From Azospirillum brasilense (lineage in GTDB: Bacteria > Pseudomonadota > Alphaproteobacteria > Azospirillales > Azospirillaceae): a stretch of 64,000 nt of DNA. The stretch is taken from the NCBI RefSeq assembly GCF_007827815.1, contig NZ_VITH01000007.1:124001-188000 (forward strand). The letters run 5' to 3'. Of the stretch, positions 52,275 through 60,312 are shown piece after piece. The notes beneath the pieces were generated by a model. That model ran no database searches. It was given only the letters and a program-made list of their open reading frames with translations, and was not told where the DNA came from. Numbering within the stretch: the first letter of the stretch is position 1; the number at the start of each line of letters is the position of its first letter. A program made the position numbers and the translations under genes.

Positions 52275-53030
52275 ATGTCATCGACACACAAATCCCTGGT
52301 TGTCACTGGTGGCGGCCGGGGCATCGGGGCGGCGGTCGCCCGCATGGCCGCGCAGCGCGGCTACGCCGTCACCTTCTCCTACATCGGCAACGCGGCGGCA
52401 GCCGAGACCACGCTGGTGGCGATCCGCGAGACCGGCGGGCAGGCCCAGGCGGTGAAGGGCGACGCCGCCCGCGAAGACGACATCCGCGCCCTGTTCGACG
52501 CGGCGGAGGACCGCTTTGGCCCCACCGCCGGCCTGGTCAACAACGCCGGCATCATCGGCCCCTACGGACGGCTCGACGAGGCCGCGCCGGACGACCTGCG
52601 CCGCATGCTGGACATCAACGTGACCGGCGCCGTGCTCTGCGCGCGGGAGGCGGTGCGCCGGATGTCCACCCGCCACGGCGGGAAAGGCGGCGGCATCGTC
52701 AACATCGGCTCCATCGCCGCCGTGCTGGGCTCGCCCAACGAGTATGTGGGCTACGCGGCCAGCAAGGGCGCGGTGGACAGCCTGACCGTCGGCCTCGCCC
52801 GCGAGGTCGCGAAGGAGGGGATCCGCGTGAACTGCGTGCGGCCCGGCCTGATCGACACCGACATCCAGATCATCCCCGGCATCGGCAACCGGCTCGACAA
52901 CCCCGCCTTGATCCCGCCCGCCGGGCGCGCCGGGACGGCGGACGAGGTCGCCGAAACCGTGCTGTGGCTGCTGTCCGACGCCGCGTCCTATGTGACCGGC
53001 GCCCTTCTCAACGTCTCCGGAGGCCGCTGA
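52275..53030 (+). CDS. SDR-family oxidoreductase
   Basis: This 251-residue classical short-chain dehydrogenase has cofactor motif TGGGRGIGAAVA, NNAG in LVNNAGIIG, catalytic Ser in NIGSIAAVLG, and YxxxK in YAASKGAVDS. The Arg/Asn cofactor residues after strand 2 (SYIGN) do not settle the NAD/NADP choice. It is 6 nt after the upstream dehydrogenase gene and 3 nt before the dehydratase-like gene, so all three are one operon. Confidence 0.93.
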   Translation: MSSTHKSLVVTGGGRGIGAAVARMAAQRGYAVTFSYIGNAAAAETTLVAIRETGGQAQAVKGDAAREDDIRALFDAAEDRFGPTAGLVNNAGIIGPYGRLDEAAPDDLRRMLDINVTGAVLCAREAVRRMSTRHGGKGGGIVNIGSIAAVLGSPNEYVGYAASKGAVDSLTVGLAREVAKEGIRVNCVRPGLIDTDIQIIPGIGNRLDNPALIPPAGRAGTADEVAETVLWLLSDAASYVTGALLNVSGGR

Positions 53031-53033
53031 GCC

Positions 53034-54026
53034 ATGCCCGCGTCGAATTCCTTTGCCATCGGCCACCAGGACATCGTGGAGGCCGCGGCGCGGCTGGAGG
53101 GCGTCGCCGTGCGCACGCCGCTGCTGGAGAACGCCCTGCTGAACGAGCGGGTCGGCGGGCGCGTCCTGCTGAAGCCGGAGGTCCTGCAGCGCAGCGGCTC
53201 CTTCAAGTTCCGCGGCGCCTTCAACCGGCTGTCCCAACTGACGCCGGAGGAGCGCCGGGGCGGGGTGGTCGCCTGGTCGTCGGGCAACCACGCCCAGGGC
53301 GTCGCGGCGGCGGCGGCGCTGCTGGGCATGCCCGCGGTCATCGTCATGCCCAGCGACGCGCCGGCCCTGAAGATCGCCAACACCCGCGGCTACGGCGCCG
53401 AGGTGGTGCTCTACGACCGCTGGACCGAGAGCCGCGAAGCCATCGCCACGGCCATCGCGGCGGAGCGGGGGGCGACGACGGTGCCGCCCTATGACGACCC
53501 GCACATCATGGCCGGGCAGGGCACGGTCGGCCTGGAGATCGCCGCGCAGGCGCAGGCCATCGGCGCGGTTCCCGACGACGTGATCGCGCCGTGCAGCGGC
53601 GGCGGGCTTATGTCCGGCGTCGCCACGGCGGTCCGCCACAACTTCCCCGACACCCGCCTGTGGGCGGCGGAGCCGGCGGGCTTCGACGACGTGGCGCGCT
53701 CGCTGGCCGCCGGGGAGCGGGTTGAGAACACCGCCGGGCAACGCTCCATCTGCGACGCGCTGCTGACCCCGACGCCGGGCGCCCTGACCTTCCCGGTGAT
53801 GAAGGGCCTGCTGTCCGGCAGCCTCGCCGTCACCGACGCCGAGGTGAAGGCCGCCATGGCCTACGCCTTCACCGTGCTGAAGCTGGTGGTCGAGCCGGGC
53901 GGGGCGGTCGGGCTGGCCGCCGTGCTGACCGGCAAGCTGCCGGCGGCGGGCCGCACCGTCGTGGTGGTGCTGAGTGGCGGCAACGTCGAGGCGGCGACCT
54001 TCACGGACGCGCTGGCGTCGTCGTAG
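53034..54026 (+). CDS. PLP-dependent threonine/serine dehydratase-like enzyme
   Basis: This 330-residue fold-type II PLP enzyme has the PLP lysine in GSFKFRGAFNRL, SSGNHAQGVAAAA, the glycine loop PCSGGGLMSGVA for the phosphate, and LSGGNVEAATF at the end. It lacks the regulatory ACT domain of biosynthetic IlvA, so it resembles the catabolic TdcB/serine racemase/hydroxyaspartate dehydratase group. The ligand may be a hydroxylated amino acid. Its last 26 nt overlap the convergent methyltransferase gene. Confidence 0.93.
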   Translation: MPASNSFAIGHQDIVEAAARLEGVAVRTPLLENALLNERVGGRVLLKPEVLQRSGSFKFRGAFNRLSQLTPEERRGGVVAWSSGNHAQGVAAAAALLGMPAVIVMPSDAPALKIANTRGYGAEVVLYDRWTESREAIATAIAAERGATTVPPYDDPHIMAGQGTVGLEIAAQAQAIGAVPDDVIAPCSGGGLMSGVATAVRHNFPDTRLWAAEPAGFDDVARSLAAGERVENTAGQRSICDALLTPTPGALTFPVMKGLLSGSLAVTDAEVKAAMAYAFTVLKLVVEPGGAVGLAAVLTGKLPAAGRTVVVVLSGGNVEAATFTDALASS

Positions 54027-54873
54027 TGCGCTCCAACACGTAATAGGCGGCGCCGGGGGCGAACTTCCGGCGCAGCGAGTCGCGGTGGTAGGCGATGTTC
54101 CACCGCGTCAGCGCGCAGGCCGCCTCGTCCAGCCGCACCAGCAGCGGGTTGCCGTAGGGCAGGGGGACGCCAAGCAGCGGCCCCAGCCGCTCGGTCAGCG
54201 GGAAGGAGCAGAAGCGGCGCTGCTGCACCATGAAGCCCAGCCGGGCGAAGCGCTCCTCCAACCACGCCACGGGGAAGCCGCGCTCGTTGGCGGTCAGGCC
54301 GCGGCGGGGCTGGCGCCAGTCGCCCATGGTGCTGATCGGTTCGCGCAGAATGAACAGGCCGCCGGGGGCGGTGATGCGGGCGAACTCGGCGAGCAGGGCT
54401 CCGGCGTTGGGGATGTGGTGCAGCGTGTGCAGGCAGACGGTCAGGTCGTTGGCCCCGTCCGCGCAGTCGATGCGCCCGCCCAGCGTCGGACGGCGGTACT
54501 CGGCGGGGGTGCCGGCGATGTCGGTCCGCCAGAAACGCTCGATGGGCTCGACGGCCAGGAAGCGGTCCACCTGCCCGGCGATCGGCGCCACGTCGTCCCC
54601 TGCGGCGCAGCCGAAGGCCAGCGCCTGCCGAAACCGCCGTCCGGCCAGAAAGCGGAAGGCATGGCGGTGGTTCAGCGCGTGGTATTCGTAGCGGTAGCCG
54701 GGCCGCTCCGGCGCCGTGCGCGCGAATTCCTCCTCCGGGTTCCGCGCCGCGACGCCGTACCAGCCGGCGATACGGGCCGCATCGAAGTCGTCGCCGTAGA
54801 GGGCGGCGCCGGAGAAATACCGTTCCTCGAAACTGGCGGTCTCGAAGCTGGCGGACTCAAACGTGGCGGTCAT
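54001..54873 (-). CDS. Class I SAM-dependent methyltransferase
   Basis: This 290-residue protein has a methyltransferase fold: QALAFGCAAGDDVAPIAG stands for motif I (GCAAGDD), then VEPIERFWR, CLHTLHHIPNAGALLAEFARI as motif IV/V and LFILREPISTMGDW. The substrate is unknown. The N-terminus contains three tandem 5-residue units (FESAS, FETAS, FEER) encoded by 15-bp DNA repeats right after the start codon. The end overlaps the dehydratase-like gene. Confidence 0.85.
   Translation of the reverse strand: MTATFESASFETASFEERYFSGAALYGDDFDAARIAGWYGVAARNPEEEFARTAPERPGYRYEYHALNHRHAFRFLAGRRFRQALAFGCAAGDDVAPIAGQVDRFLAVEPIERFWRTDIAGTPAEYRRPTLGGRIDCADGANDLTVCLHTLHHIPNAGALLAEFARITAPGGLFILREPISTMGDWRQPRRGLTANERGFPVAWLEERFARLGFMVQQRRFCSFPLTERLGPLLGVPLPYGNPLLVRLDEAACALTRWNIAYHRDSLRRKFAPGAAYYVLERTTTTPARP
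54826..54870 (-). repeat. Three 15-bp tandem repeats at the methyltransferase start
   Basis: CTCGAAACTGGCGGT, CTCGAAGCTGGCGGA and CTCAAACGTGGCGGT (plus-strand sense) lie in tandem directly after the start codon. The 15-bp period is in frame, so length changes would add or remove 5 residues. Confidence 0.8.
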
Positions 54874-55040
54874 GGGGGCTGGCGCTCCGCTGAATGGACC
54901 ACGCGACGATAGCGCGCCGGTTCCGGCGGAAACATTCAGCTTGCCCGCCTAGGACGGAGGAGGAGTCCTATTGCGGAGCGCGATCGCGTGGCGTGAAAGG
55001 GAGCACCTCCGGTTGGTGGGCTCCTATCCTTATGAAGGCA

Positions 55041-55181
55041 CTACAGCCGGATGTCGCTCTGGAACAGGCCGAGGTCGAGATGTTCCATCGGAACACGGCG
55101 GGCGCGGCGGCGGCTGAAGCGCTGGACGGCGTGACGGGCGCGACCGATGAGGGCGGCGTAGCTCTTCAACGTCTTGGGCAT
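55041..55181 (-). CDS. DUF1127-like arginine-rich mini-protein
   Basis: This 46-residue protein has a basic stretch (RARHAVQRFSRRRARR) and the C-terminal LDLGLFQSDIRL, which resembles the DUF1127/YjiS end motif (DIGLTRSDI). GGGAAGAAC lies upstream of the ATG as a plausible ribosome-binding site. Related mini-proteins in alphaproteobacteria are linked to phosphate, RNA or stress regulation, but the role of this one is unknown. The rest of the 474-nt gap 54874-55348 shows only a possible hairpin at about 55004-55028 beyond the stop. Confidence 0.55.
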   Translation of the reverse strand: MPKTLKSYAALIGRARHAVQRFSRRRARRVPMEHLDLGLFQSDIRL

Positions 55182-55348
55182 GTCCGTTCTTCCCAATCTG
55201 TGTAAGGGGTGAACGGATCACAGCTATGACGGGTCCATGTGACAAATTCTATCGCACTGCACACCGGCCCGAGGAACGCCGGGCGGCGCCACCTGTTCGA
55301 GAAGGAATACCCCGAAAAACTCGCGTGAAGCATGGTGAGGAGGCGGCG

Positions 55349-56107
55349 ATGAGCGGCGTTCTGAAGGCCGTCATTTTCGACGTGGACGGCACCCTGGTCG
55401 ACTCGGTGGACCTGCACGCCCACGCCTGGGTGGAGGCGATCCGGCATTTCGGCTACCACGCGGAGTTCGACGCGGTGCGTTCCCAGATCGGCAAGGGCGG
55501 CGACCAGTTGATGCCGGTCTTCGTGCCGGAGGAGGACCTGGACCGCATCGAGGACGAGCTGGACCATTTCCGGCACGAGCTGTTCGCCCGCAAATACATG
55601 CCGAAGGTCCGCGGCTTCCGCCGGGTGCGCGGCCTGTTCCAGCATCTCCACGCCGAGGGGCTGCGCATCGCGCTCGCCTCCTCCGCCAAGGGGGACGAAC
55701 TGGAGCGATACAAGCGCGCGGCGGAGATCGAGGATTTGGTGGACGTGGAGACCTCCTCCGACGACGCCGAGCGGTCGAAACCGCATCCGGACATTTTCGA
55801 GGCGGCGTTGGAGCGGCTTGGCCTGCCGGCGGAGGAGGCTGTGGTGGTCGGCGACAGCCCCTGGGACGCCAAGGCCGCGGGACGCGCCGGTCTGACCGTG
55901 GTGGGGGTTCTGTGCGGGGGTTTTGCCGAACAGGATCTGCGCAAGGCCGGCTGCGCGGAGATCTTCCGTGATCCGGAAGACCTCCAGCGCCGCTTCGCCA
56001 CCAGCCTCATCGGGAAACGCAGCCCACGCGCCATGGGTCTCTCTCAGCCCGGTGGGCCTCAGCCGGGCCGGCCGTCGGCCCGCGGCGCGAGCAGGATGGG
56101 CGCGTAG
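55349..56107 (+). CDS. HAD-superfamily phosphatase (phosphoglycolate-phosphatase-like)
   Basis: This 252-residue hydrolase has HAD motif I VIFDVDGTLVDSVDLH (nucleophile Asp and acid Asp), motif II ALASSAKG, a motif III Lys in KPHPDIFEAAL and motif IV VVVGDSPWDAKAAGRAG. The cap domain lies at about residues 20-85. This is the subgroup of phosphoglycolate or sugar phosphatases; the substrate cannot be told. ATG 55349 has GAGGAGG upstream. The C-terminus overlaps the convergent nnrS gene by 49 nt. Confidence 0.92.
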   Translation: MSGVLKAVIFDVDGTLVDSVDLHAHAWVEAIRHFGYHAEFDAVRSQIGKGGDQLMPVFVPEEDLDRIEDELDHFRHELFARKYMPKVRGFRRVRGLFQHLHAEGLRIALASSAKGDELERYKRAAEIEDLVDVETSSDDAERSKPHPDIFEAALERLGLPAEEAVVVGDSPWDAKAAGRAGLTVVGVLCGGFAEQDLRKAGCAEIFRDPEDLQRRFATSLIGKRSPRAMGLSQPGGPQPGRPSARGASRMGA

Positions 56108-57267
56108 ACGTACAGGTAGCAGGCGAAGGCCGCGATCCAGGCTGCACCGGCGCCCTCCAGGGCGGTCCAGTAGAGGCCGCCCGGCAGCTCAGGCGCCAGC
56201 ACCCGCAGCAATGCTGCGGCGGTCAGCAGGATGTAGCCGGCCACGGTCGGGCGGGTCACCACCAGCATCCGCCCGGTGTGGCCGAGCGTGGCCCGCGTCA
56301 TCACCGCCAGGATCATCGTGGCGAAGGCCCCCGCGGTCAGGGCATGGACCCAGGCGGAGCTTTCCACGCCCGCTCCCAGCAGATGCGCGGCCTTCAGCGC
56401 CAGCGCCGCCGGCACCCAGGCGTAGCCGAGGTGCAGCACCCACAGGATCGGCTGGTCGAGTGTCTTCGCCGGCTGCCAACCGCCCAGCCGCAGGGCGTGG
56501 GCGAGCGCCGCGACGAGCGCCAGCAGACCGGCGACGGCGGTGCCCGGCAGGGCGAGATCGGCAGGGATCATCAGCAGGGTCGAGACGAGCGTCACCTTCT
56601 CCACCCAGGGCCGGGAGACGACGGTGCCGTCCAGCCCGCGCAGCCGCAGGGCGTTGCGGGTGAAGGCCGGCACGATGCGCCCGCCGATCACGGCGACCAT
56701 CATCAGCACGACGCCGATGGCCAGCGTCTCGCCCAGCGCGGTGCCGCCCGTCAGCACGCCCAGCCAGTCGAGATGGAACAGCAGGTTGGCGGTGGTCAGC
56801 AGGCCCAGCAGGGCGAGGAAGGCGGTGTTGCGGATCTTGCCCGCCGCCACCAGCGGCCCGGCCAGCGCCACGCCGAGCGCCGGCAGGAAGGCGAGGTCGA
56901 GGATGGCCGCAACCGGCAGCGGCACGCCGAGGACGGGCAGCAGCGCCACCCGCCCGGCCAGCCACAGCGCCGTCAGGCCGGCGAGCGGCAGGCCGGACAG
57001 CGCCTTGGTGCCCGTCCAACTCGGCACTGCGGTAAGCAGGAAACCGGCCACCGCGGCGACCACGAAGGCGAACAGCATCTCGTGCGCGTGCCAGGAGGCC
57101 GCCGGGACGGCGCCGTCCGGCCAGGACCCGGTCGCCAGCACGGCGATCCAGGCCGCGAGCAGGACGGGTGCGGCAAGGCCCGAGAGCAGGAAGAAGGGCC
57201 GGAACCCATAGGCGAAGATCAGGGGGACCGGCGGTCGGTCGGGCTGGTCGGCAACGGAACTGGTCAT
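56059..57267 (-). CDS. nnrS: NnrS-family membrane protein, copy 2
   Basis: This 402-residue copy has about 12 membrane segments. Family motifs are FAYGFRPFFLLSGLAAP, HAHEMLFAFVVAAVAGFLLTAVP, GRIVPAFTRNALR and LHLGYAWVPAALALKAAH. Members protect against nitric oxide or support haem-copper denitrification enzymes; the precise function is debated. A TTGAC-N4-GTCAA palindrome centred 73 nt upstream of the start codon suggests control by an FNR/NNR-type regulator. It converges on the HAD gene with a 49-nt overlap. Confidence 0.95.
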   Translation of the reverse strand: MTSSVADQPDRPPVPLIFAYGFRPFFLLSGLAAPVLLAAWIAVLATGSWPDGAVPAASWHAHEMLFAFVVAAVAGFLLTAVPSWTGTKALSGLPLAGLTALWLAGRVALLPVLGVPLPVAAILDLAFLPALGVALAGPLVAAGKIRNTAFLALLGLLTTANLLFHLDWLGVLTGGTALGETLAIGVVLMMVAVIGGRIVPAFTRNALRLRGLDGTVVSRPWVEKVTLVSTLLMIPADLALPGTAVAGLLALVAALAHALRLGGWQPAKTLDQPILWVLHLGYAWVPAALALKAAHLLGAGVESSAWVHALTAGAFATMILAVMTRATLGHTGRMLVVTRPTVAGYILLTAAALLRVLAPELPGGLYWTALEGAGAAWIAAFACYLYVYAPILLAPRADGRPG

Positions 57268-57333
57268 GGCGTTCCCCGCGCGTTGGAGGCATCGGTCATG
57301 CCGTCACACTGCGCCGGGGGCGGTCACCCTTCT

Positions 57334-57347
57334 TTGACCGCCGTCAA
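57334..57347. promoter_or_regulatory. FNR/CRP-family palindrome before nnrS
   Basis: TTGAC-CGCC-GTCAA is a perfect 5+5 palindrome of the size and spacing used by FNR/NNR regulators (TTGAT-N4-ATCAA for FNR; this variant has C/G in the fifth base). Its centre is 73 nt upstream of the nnrS start; at the usual -41.5 position the transcript would start about 32 nt before the ATG. Confidence 0.6.
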
Positions 57348-57396
57348 ACAGAAACCCTCCAAACAAAAATCTGGCGCGTCGGAGAAAAAGCCGAGG

Positions 57397-57963
57397 TCAG
57401 ACCGTGATGCCGTTCTCGGCCATCAGGCGCTTCAGCGCGTCGCGGGCGGGCGCGTCCAGCACGGGCAGGCCGTCGCGGGCGGTCAGCACGAAGGCGCCGG
57501 GATCGGCCAGGGTGCGCAGGGCGAAACCGCCCACGCGCGGCGGGCCGCTGCTCAGCGGCGCGTCCTCGTAGATCGGCGAGAAGGTGCAGCCCAGAAGCAT
57601 GGCGCGGGCGATCAACGCCTCGTCCGAGGAGCCGCCCGACGCCGGGCTGTTGATGCCGAACAGCAGCCGTTCGGCCTCGCCGCTGGTGACGAGCCCGCGT
57701 TCCTGCAGGATGTCCACCATGGCGGACGTTGTCATCACCGGCGCGGCGCGGCCCTTCCAGCAGAAGCGCCCGTCGTCCCACCCGATGTCCAGGCAGCGGT
57801 AGATCATGTGCGGATCGGCGCCGCCGGGCGACCCGGCGACGATGTAGTTGACCCGAAGCAACCCGTTCCACGCCCCGGCCGGAGCGACGATGCAGGAAAC
57901 ACCGCGCCGGGTCAGGCGCAGATAGGTGTCGTTGATGCCCGAAGGCTCGAAATCGAACAGCAT
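57397..57963 (-). CDS. Conserved-looking protein of unknown function
   Basis: I recognise no family in this 188-residue soluble protein. It starts MLFDFEPSGINDTYLRLTRRGVS, contains CIVAPAGAWNGLLRVNYIVAG and GWDDGRFCWKGRA, and ends with a helical RDALKRLMAENGITV. The start at ATG 57963, with GGTGAGC upstream, is preferred to the longer in-frame ATG at 58044. It lies between mogA and nnrS on the same strand but is separated from nnrS by the FNR-type site. Confidence 0.7.
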   Translation of the reverse strand: MLFDFEPSGINDTYLRLTRRGVSCIVAPAGAWNGLLRVNYIVAGSPGGADPHMIYRCLDIGWDDGRFCWKGRAAPVMTTSAMVDILQERGLVTSGEAERLLFGINSPASGGSSDEALIARAMLLGCTFSPIYEDAPLSSGPPRVGGFALRTLADPGAFVLTARDGLPVLDAPARDALKRLMAENGITV

Positions 57964-58092
57964 GGCTGGCTCACCTTGATCGGGGACCCCGCTCCCCTCG
58001 AACGAAAAAGGTGAGCACGGGTTCCCGCAAGGCAACATGGCCATGCGTATGGTATTCCTCTCCGCACGCGCAAAAAGGGTATAGGCAAAAGC

Positions 58093-58632
58093 TCAGGACT
58101 TCGGGCGGAATGCCTTGCAGACCAATGGGTCAGTGTCGATGCGCGCCGCGCCGATCAGATCGAGGCAGTACGGAATTGCCGGGAAGACCGCCATCAGGCA
58201 GTCGTGAATGGCGGAAGGCTTGCCCGGAAGGTTCACGATCAGGCTGGAGCCGCGGATTCCCGCGGTCTGGCGCGACAGGATGGCGGTGGGCACCACGGTC
58301 AGGCTGACCGAGCGCATCAGCTCCCCGAAGCCGGGCATCATCTTTTCGCAGACCTGCTCCGTCGCCTCCGGCGTCACGTCGCGCGGGGCGGGACCGGTGC
58401 CGCCGGTGGTCACGATCAGGTCGCAACGTTCCCGGTCGGCCAGCTCGATCAGGGTGGCGACGATGCCCTCGCGGTCGTCGGGGATGACCCGGGCCACCGG
58501 CTCCCAGGGGGAGGCGACGATGCGCTCCAGTTCCTCCCGGATGGCCGGGCCGCCCTTGTCCTCGTAGATGCCCTGGCTGGCGCGGTCGGACACGGTGACG
58601 ATGCCGATGCGGGCGGGCTGTGCGGAGGTCAT
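58093..58632 (-). CDS. mogA: Molybdopterin adenylyltransferase
   Basis: MogA adenylates molybdopterin to prepare molybdate insertion. Its 179 residues match the family: IVTVSDRASQGIYEDKGGP at the N-terminus, TTGGTGPAPRDVTPEA as the nucleotide-binding loop, and SLIVNLPGKPSAIHDCL at the C-terminus. The gene lies 32 nt downstream of ccoG and may share its transcript. Molybdenum enzymes include the CoxL-like protein encoded at 41149-43467. Confidence 0.95.
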   Translation of the reverse strand: MTSAQPARIGIVTVSDRASQGIYEDKGGPAIREELERIVASPWEPVARVIPDDREGIVATLIELADRERCDLIVTTGGTGPAPRDVTPEATEQVCEKMMPGFGELMRSVSLTVVPTAILSRQTAGIRGSSLIVNLPGKPSAIHDCLMAVFPAIPYCLDLIGAARIDTDPLVCKAFRPKS

Positions 58633-58664
58633 GGGCGGCGGTCCTTGCGGTGCGTGCGGCAGGC

Positions 58665-60128
58665 TTACTTGCTGCCCGGCGCCAGGAACACGCTCTTGTA
58701 GCTGTCCCGGTCGCCGTTGTTGGTGTCGGTCAGCTGGAAGGTGACCGGGGTGGAGGCGTCCGGCACCGACTCACGCGGCACCGTGACGTAGACGCGGTAG
58801 GTCGCCACGCTGTCCGGCGAGGCGGAGATGTGGCTGACCGCGCTGCCGCTGTCCTCGTCGCGCTCGCCCACCACCTTCACCTCGGCGCCGGTGATGCCGG
58901 CGGCGGCCAGCGTGTAGGAGCGGTCCTGGCGGGTCTTGTTGGACACCTTGAAGGTGTAGGCGTTGCGGATGGTGCCGTCCTGCAGCGTGACGAACAGTGG
59001 GGCGCGGTCGCGCTGCACGGCGATGTCCAGCCGCGGCCGCAGCGCGTAGCTCCAGGCCATGGCGCCGGTGATCACCAGCATCAGCAGGCCGTAGACGATG
59101 GTGCGCGGGCGGATCAGCCGCCATTGGTAGGGCTTGCCCTGGGCGCGGGTGTCCTGGGCGGCCAGGCTGTCGAAGCGGATCAGGCCCTTCGGCAGGTCCT
59201 GCGACACCATGATGTTGTCGCAGGCGTCGGCGCACAGGCCGCAATTGATGCAGTCCGCCTGCTCGCCGGTGCGGATGTCGACCCCGACCGGGCAGACCTG
59301 CACGCACTGGCCGCAGTCGATGCAATCGCCGAAGCCCTTGGTCCGGCGCTCGTCCCAGCTCTGCGACTTGCGCTTCGGGCCGCGGGTGTCGCCGCGCAGC
59401 GTGTCGTAGGTGACGACGAGGCTGTGCTCATCGAGCATCGCGGTCTGGATGCGCGGCCACGGGCACATATAGTAGCACATCTGCTCGCGGGTCCAGCCGG
59501 CCATGACGTAGGTCATGCCCGCGAACAGCGCGAAGAAGCCCGCCGCCTCGTAGGTCACGTTGAAGGTCAGCAGATCGACGGCCAAGCGCGGCGCGTCGGT
59601 GAAGAAGGCGACGAAGCCGAAGCCGGTGATGACGGACAGCGCCAGCCAGCCGGCGTGCTTGCCGGTCTTGCGCAGGACCTTCTTCGCGCTCCACGGGGCC
59701 TTGTCCAGGCGGATGCGCTCCGCCCGGTCGCCTTCGAAGGCGCGCTCGATCCAGACGAACAGGTCGGTCCACACCGTCTGCGGGCAGGTGAATCCGCACC
59801 ACACGCGCCCGGCCAGCGCCGTCGCCAGGAACAGCCCCAGCGCGGCCACGATCAGGACGCCGGTGAGGTAGTAGATCTCCTGCGGCCAGATCTCGATCCA
59901 GAAGATGAAGAAGCGCGGCGTCGTCAGGTCGAACAGCACCGCCTGGGCCGGCGCGTCGGGGCCGCGTTCCCAGCGAATCCAGGGGGCGATGAAGAAGACC
60001 GCCAGAAGCATCCAGGTCAGGATGGTCTTCCACCGCCGGTAGCGTCCGGAGACGGCCTTTGGGTGGATCTTCTTCTGGCTCTCGAAAAACTGGATTTTCG
60101 CCGGCGTGACAGCGCTTCCGTCGGGCAT
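58665..60128 (-). CDS. ccoG: Cytochrome cbb3 oxidase accessory protein CcoG/FixG
   Basis: CcoG is a ferredoxin-like membrane protein that reduces copper for assembly of cbb3 cytochrome oxidase. The 487 residues contain about five membrane segments, an N-terminal CGFTCPQTVWTDLF motif, and two 4Fe-4S motifs CIDCGQCVQVCPVG and CINCGLCADACD. The C-terminal IG-like FixG domain follows. I chose ATG 60128: the FNR box at 60195-60208 would place transcription start near 60160, downstream of the alternative TTG at 60170. ccoNOQP is not in the window. Confidence 0.95.
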   Translation of the reverse strand: MPDGSAVTPAKIQFFESQKKIHPKAVSGRYRRWKTILTWMLLAVFFIAPWIRWERGPDAPAQAVLFDLTTPRFFIFWIEIWPQEIYYLTGVLIVAALGLFLATALAGRVWCGFTCPQTVWTDLFVWIERAFEGDRAERIRLDKAPWSAKKVLRKTGKHAGWLALSVITGFGFVAFFTDAPRLAVDLLTFNVTYEAAGFFALFAGMTYVMAGWTREQMCYYMCPWPRIQTAMLDEHSLVVTYDTLRGDTRGPKRKSQSWDERRTKGFGDCIDCGQCVQVCPVGVDIRTGEQADCINCGLCADACDNIMVSQDLPKGLIRFDSLAAQDTRAQGKPYQWRLIRPRTIVYGLLMLVITGAMAWSYALRPRLDIAVQRDRAPLFVTLQDGTIRNAYTFKVSNKTRQDRSYTLAAAGITGAEVKVVGERDEDSGSAVSHISASPDSVATYRVYVTVPRESVPDASTPVTFQLTDTNNGDRDSYKSVFLAPGSK

Positions 60129-60194
60129 ATCGTCTGCCTTGGCTCCGGATAGGGACGCAAGACCGGACAATAGCGGACATGACCCGATCGCCTC

Positions 60195-60208
60195 TTGATC
60201 GGGATCAA
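60195..60208. promoter_or_regulatory. FNR/FixK box before ccoG
   Basis: TTGAT-CGGG-ATCAA is a perfect FNR/FixK consensus site. Its centre lies 73 nt upstream of the chosen ccoG start, which fits a class II activator site at -41.5 and an approximately 32-nt leader. It implies induction at low oxygen. Confidence 0.8.
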
Positions 60209-60312
60209 GACGTGAACGGATTCGAAAAACCCCTAGAAATTATAAGGATTTTTCAGCGGCGCTGGTGACCGGCCGGGATTACCGGCTGTAATACGTCCAT
60301 CGGCCGATTGGC

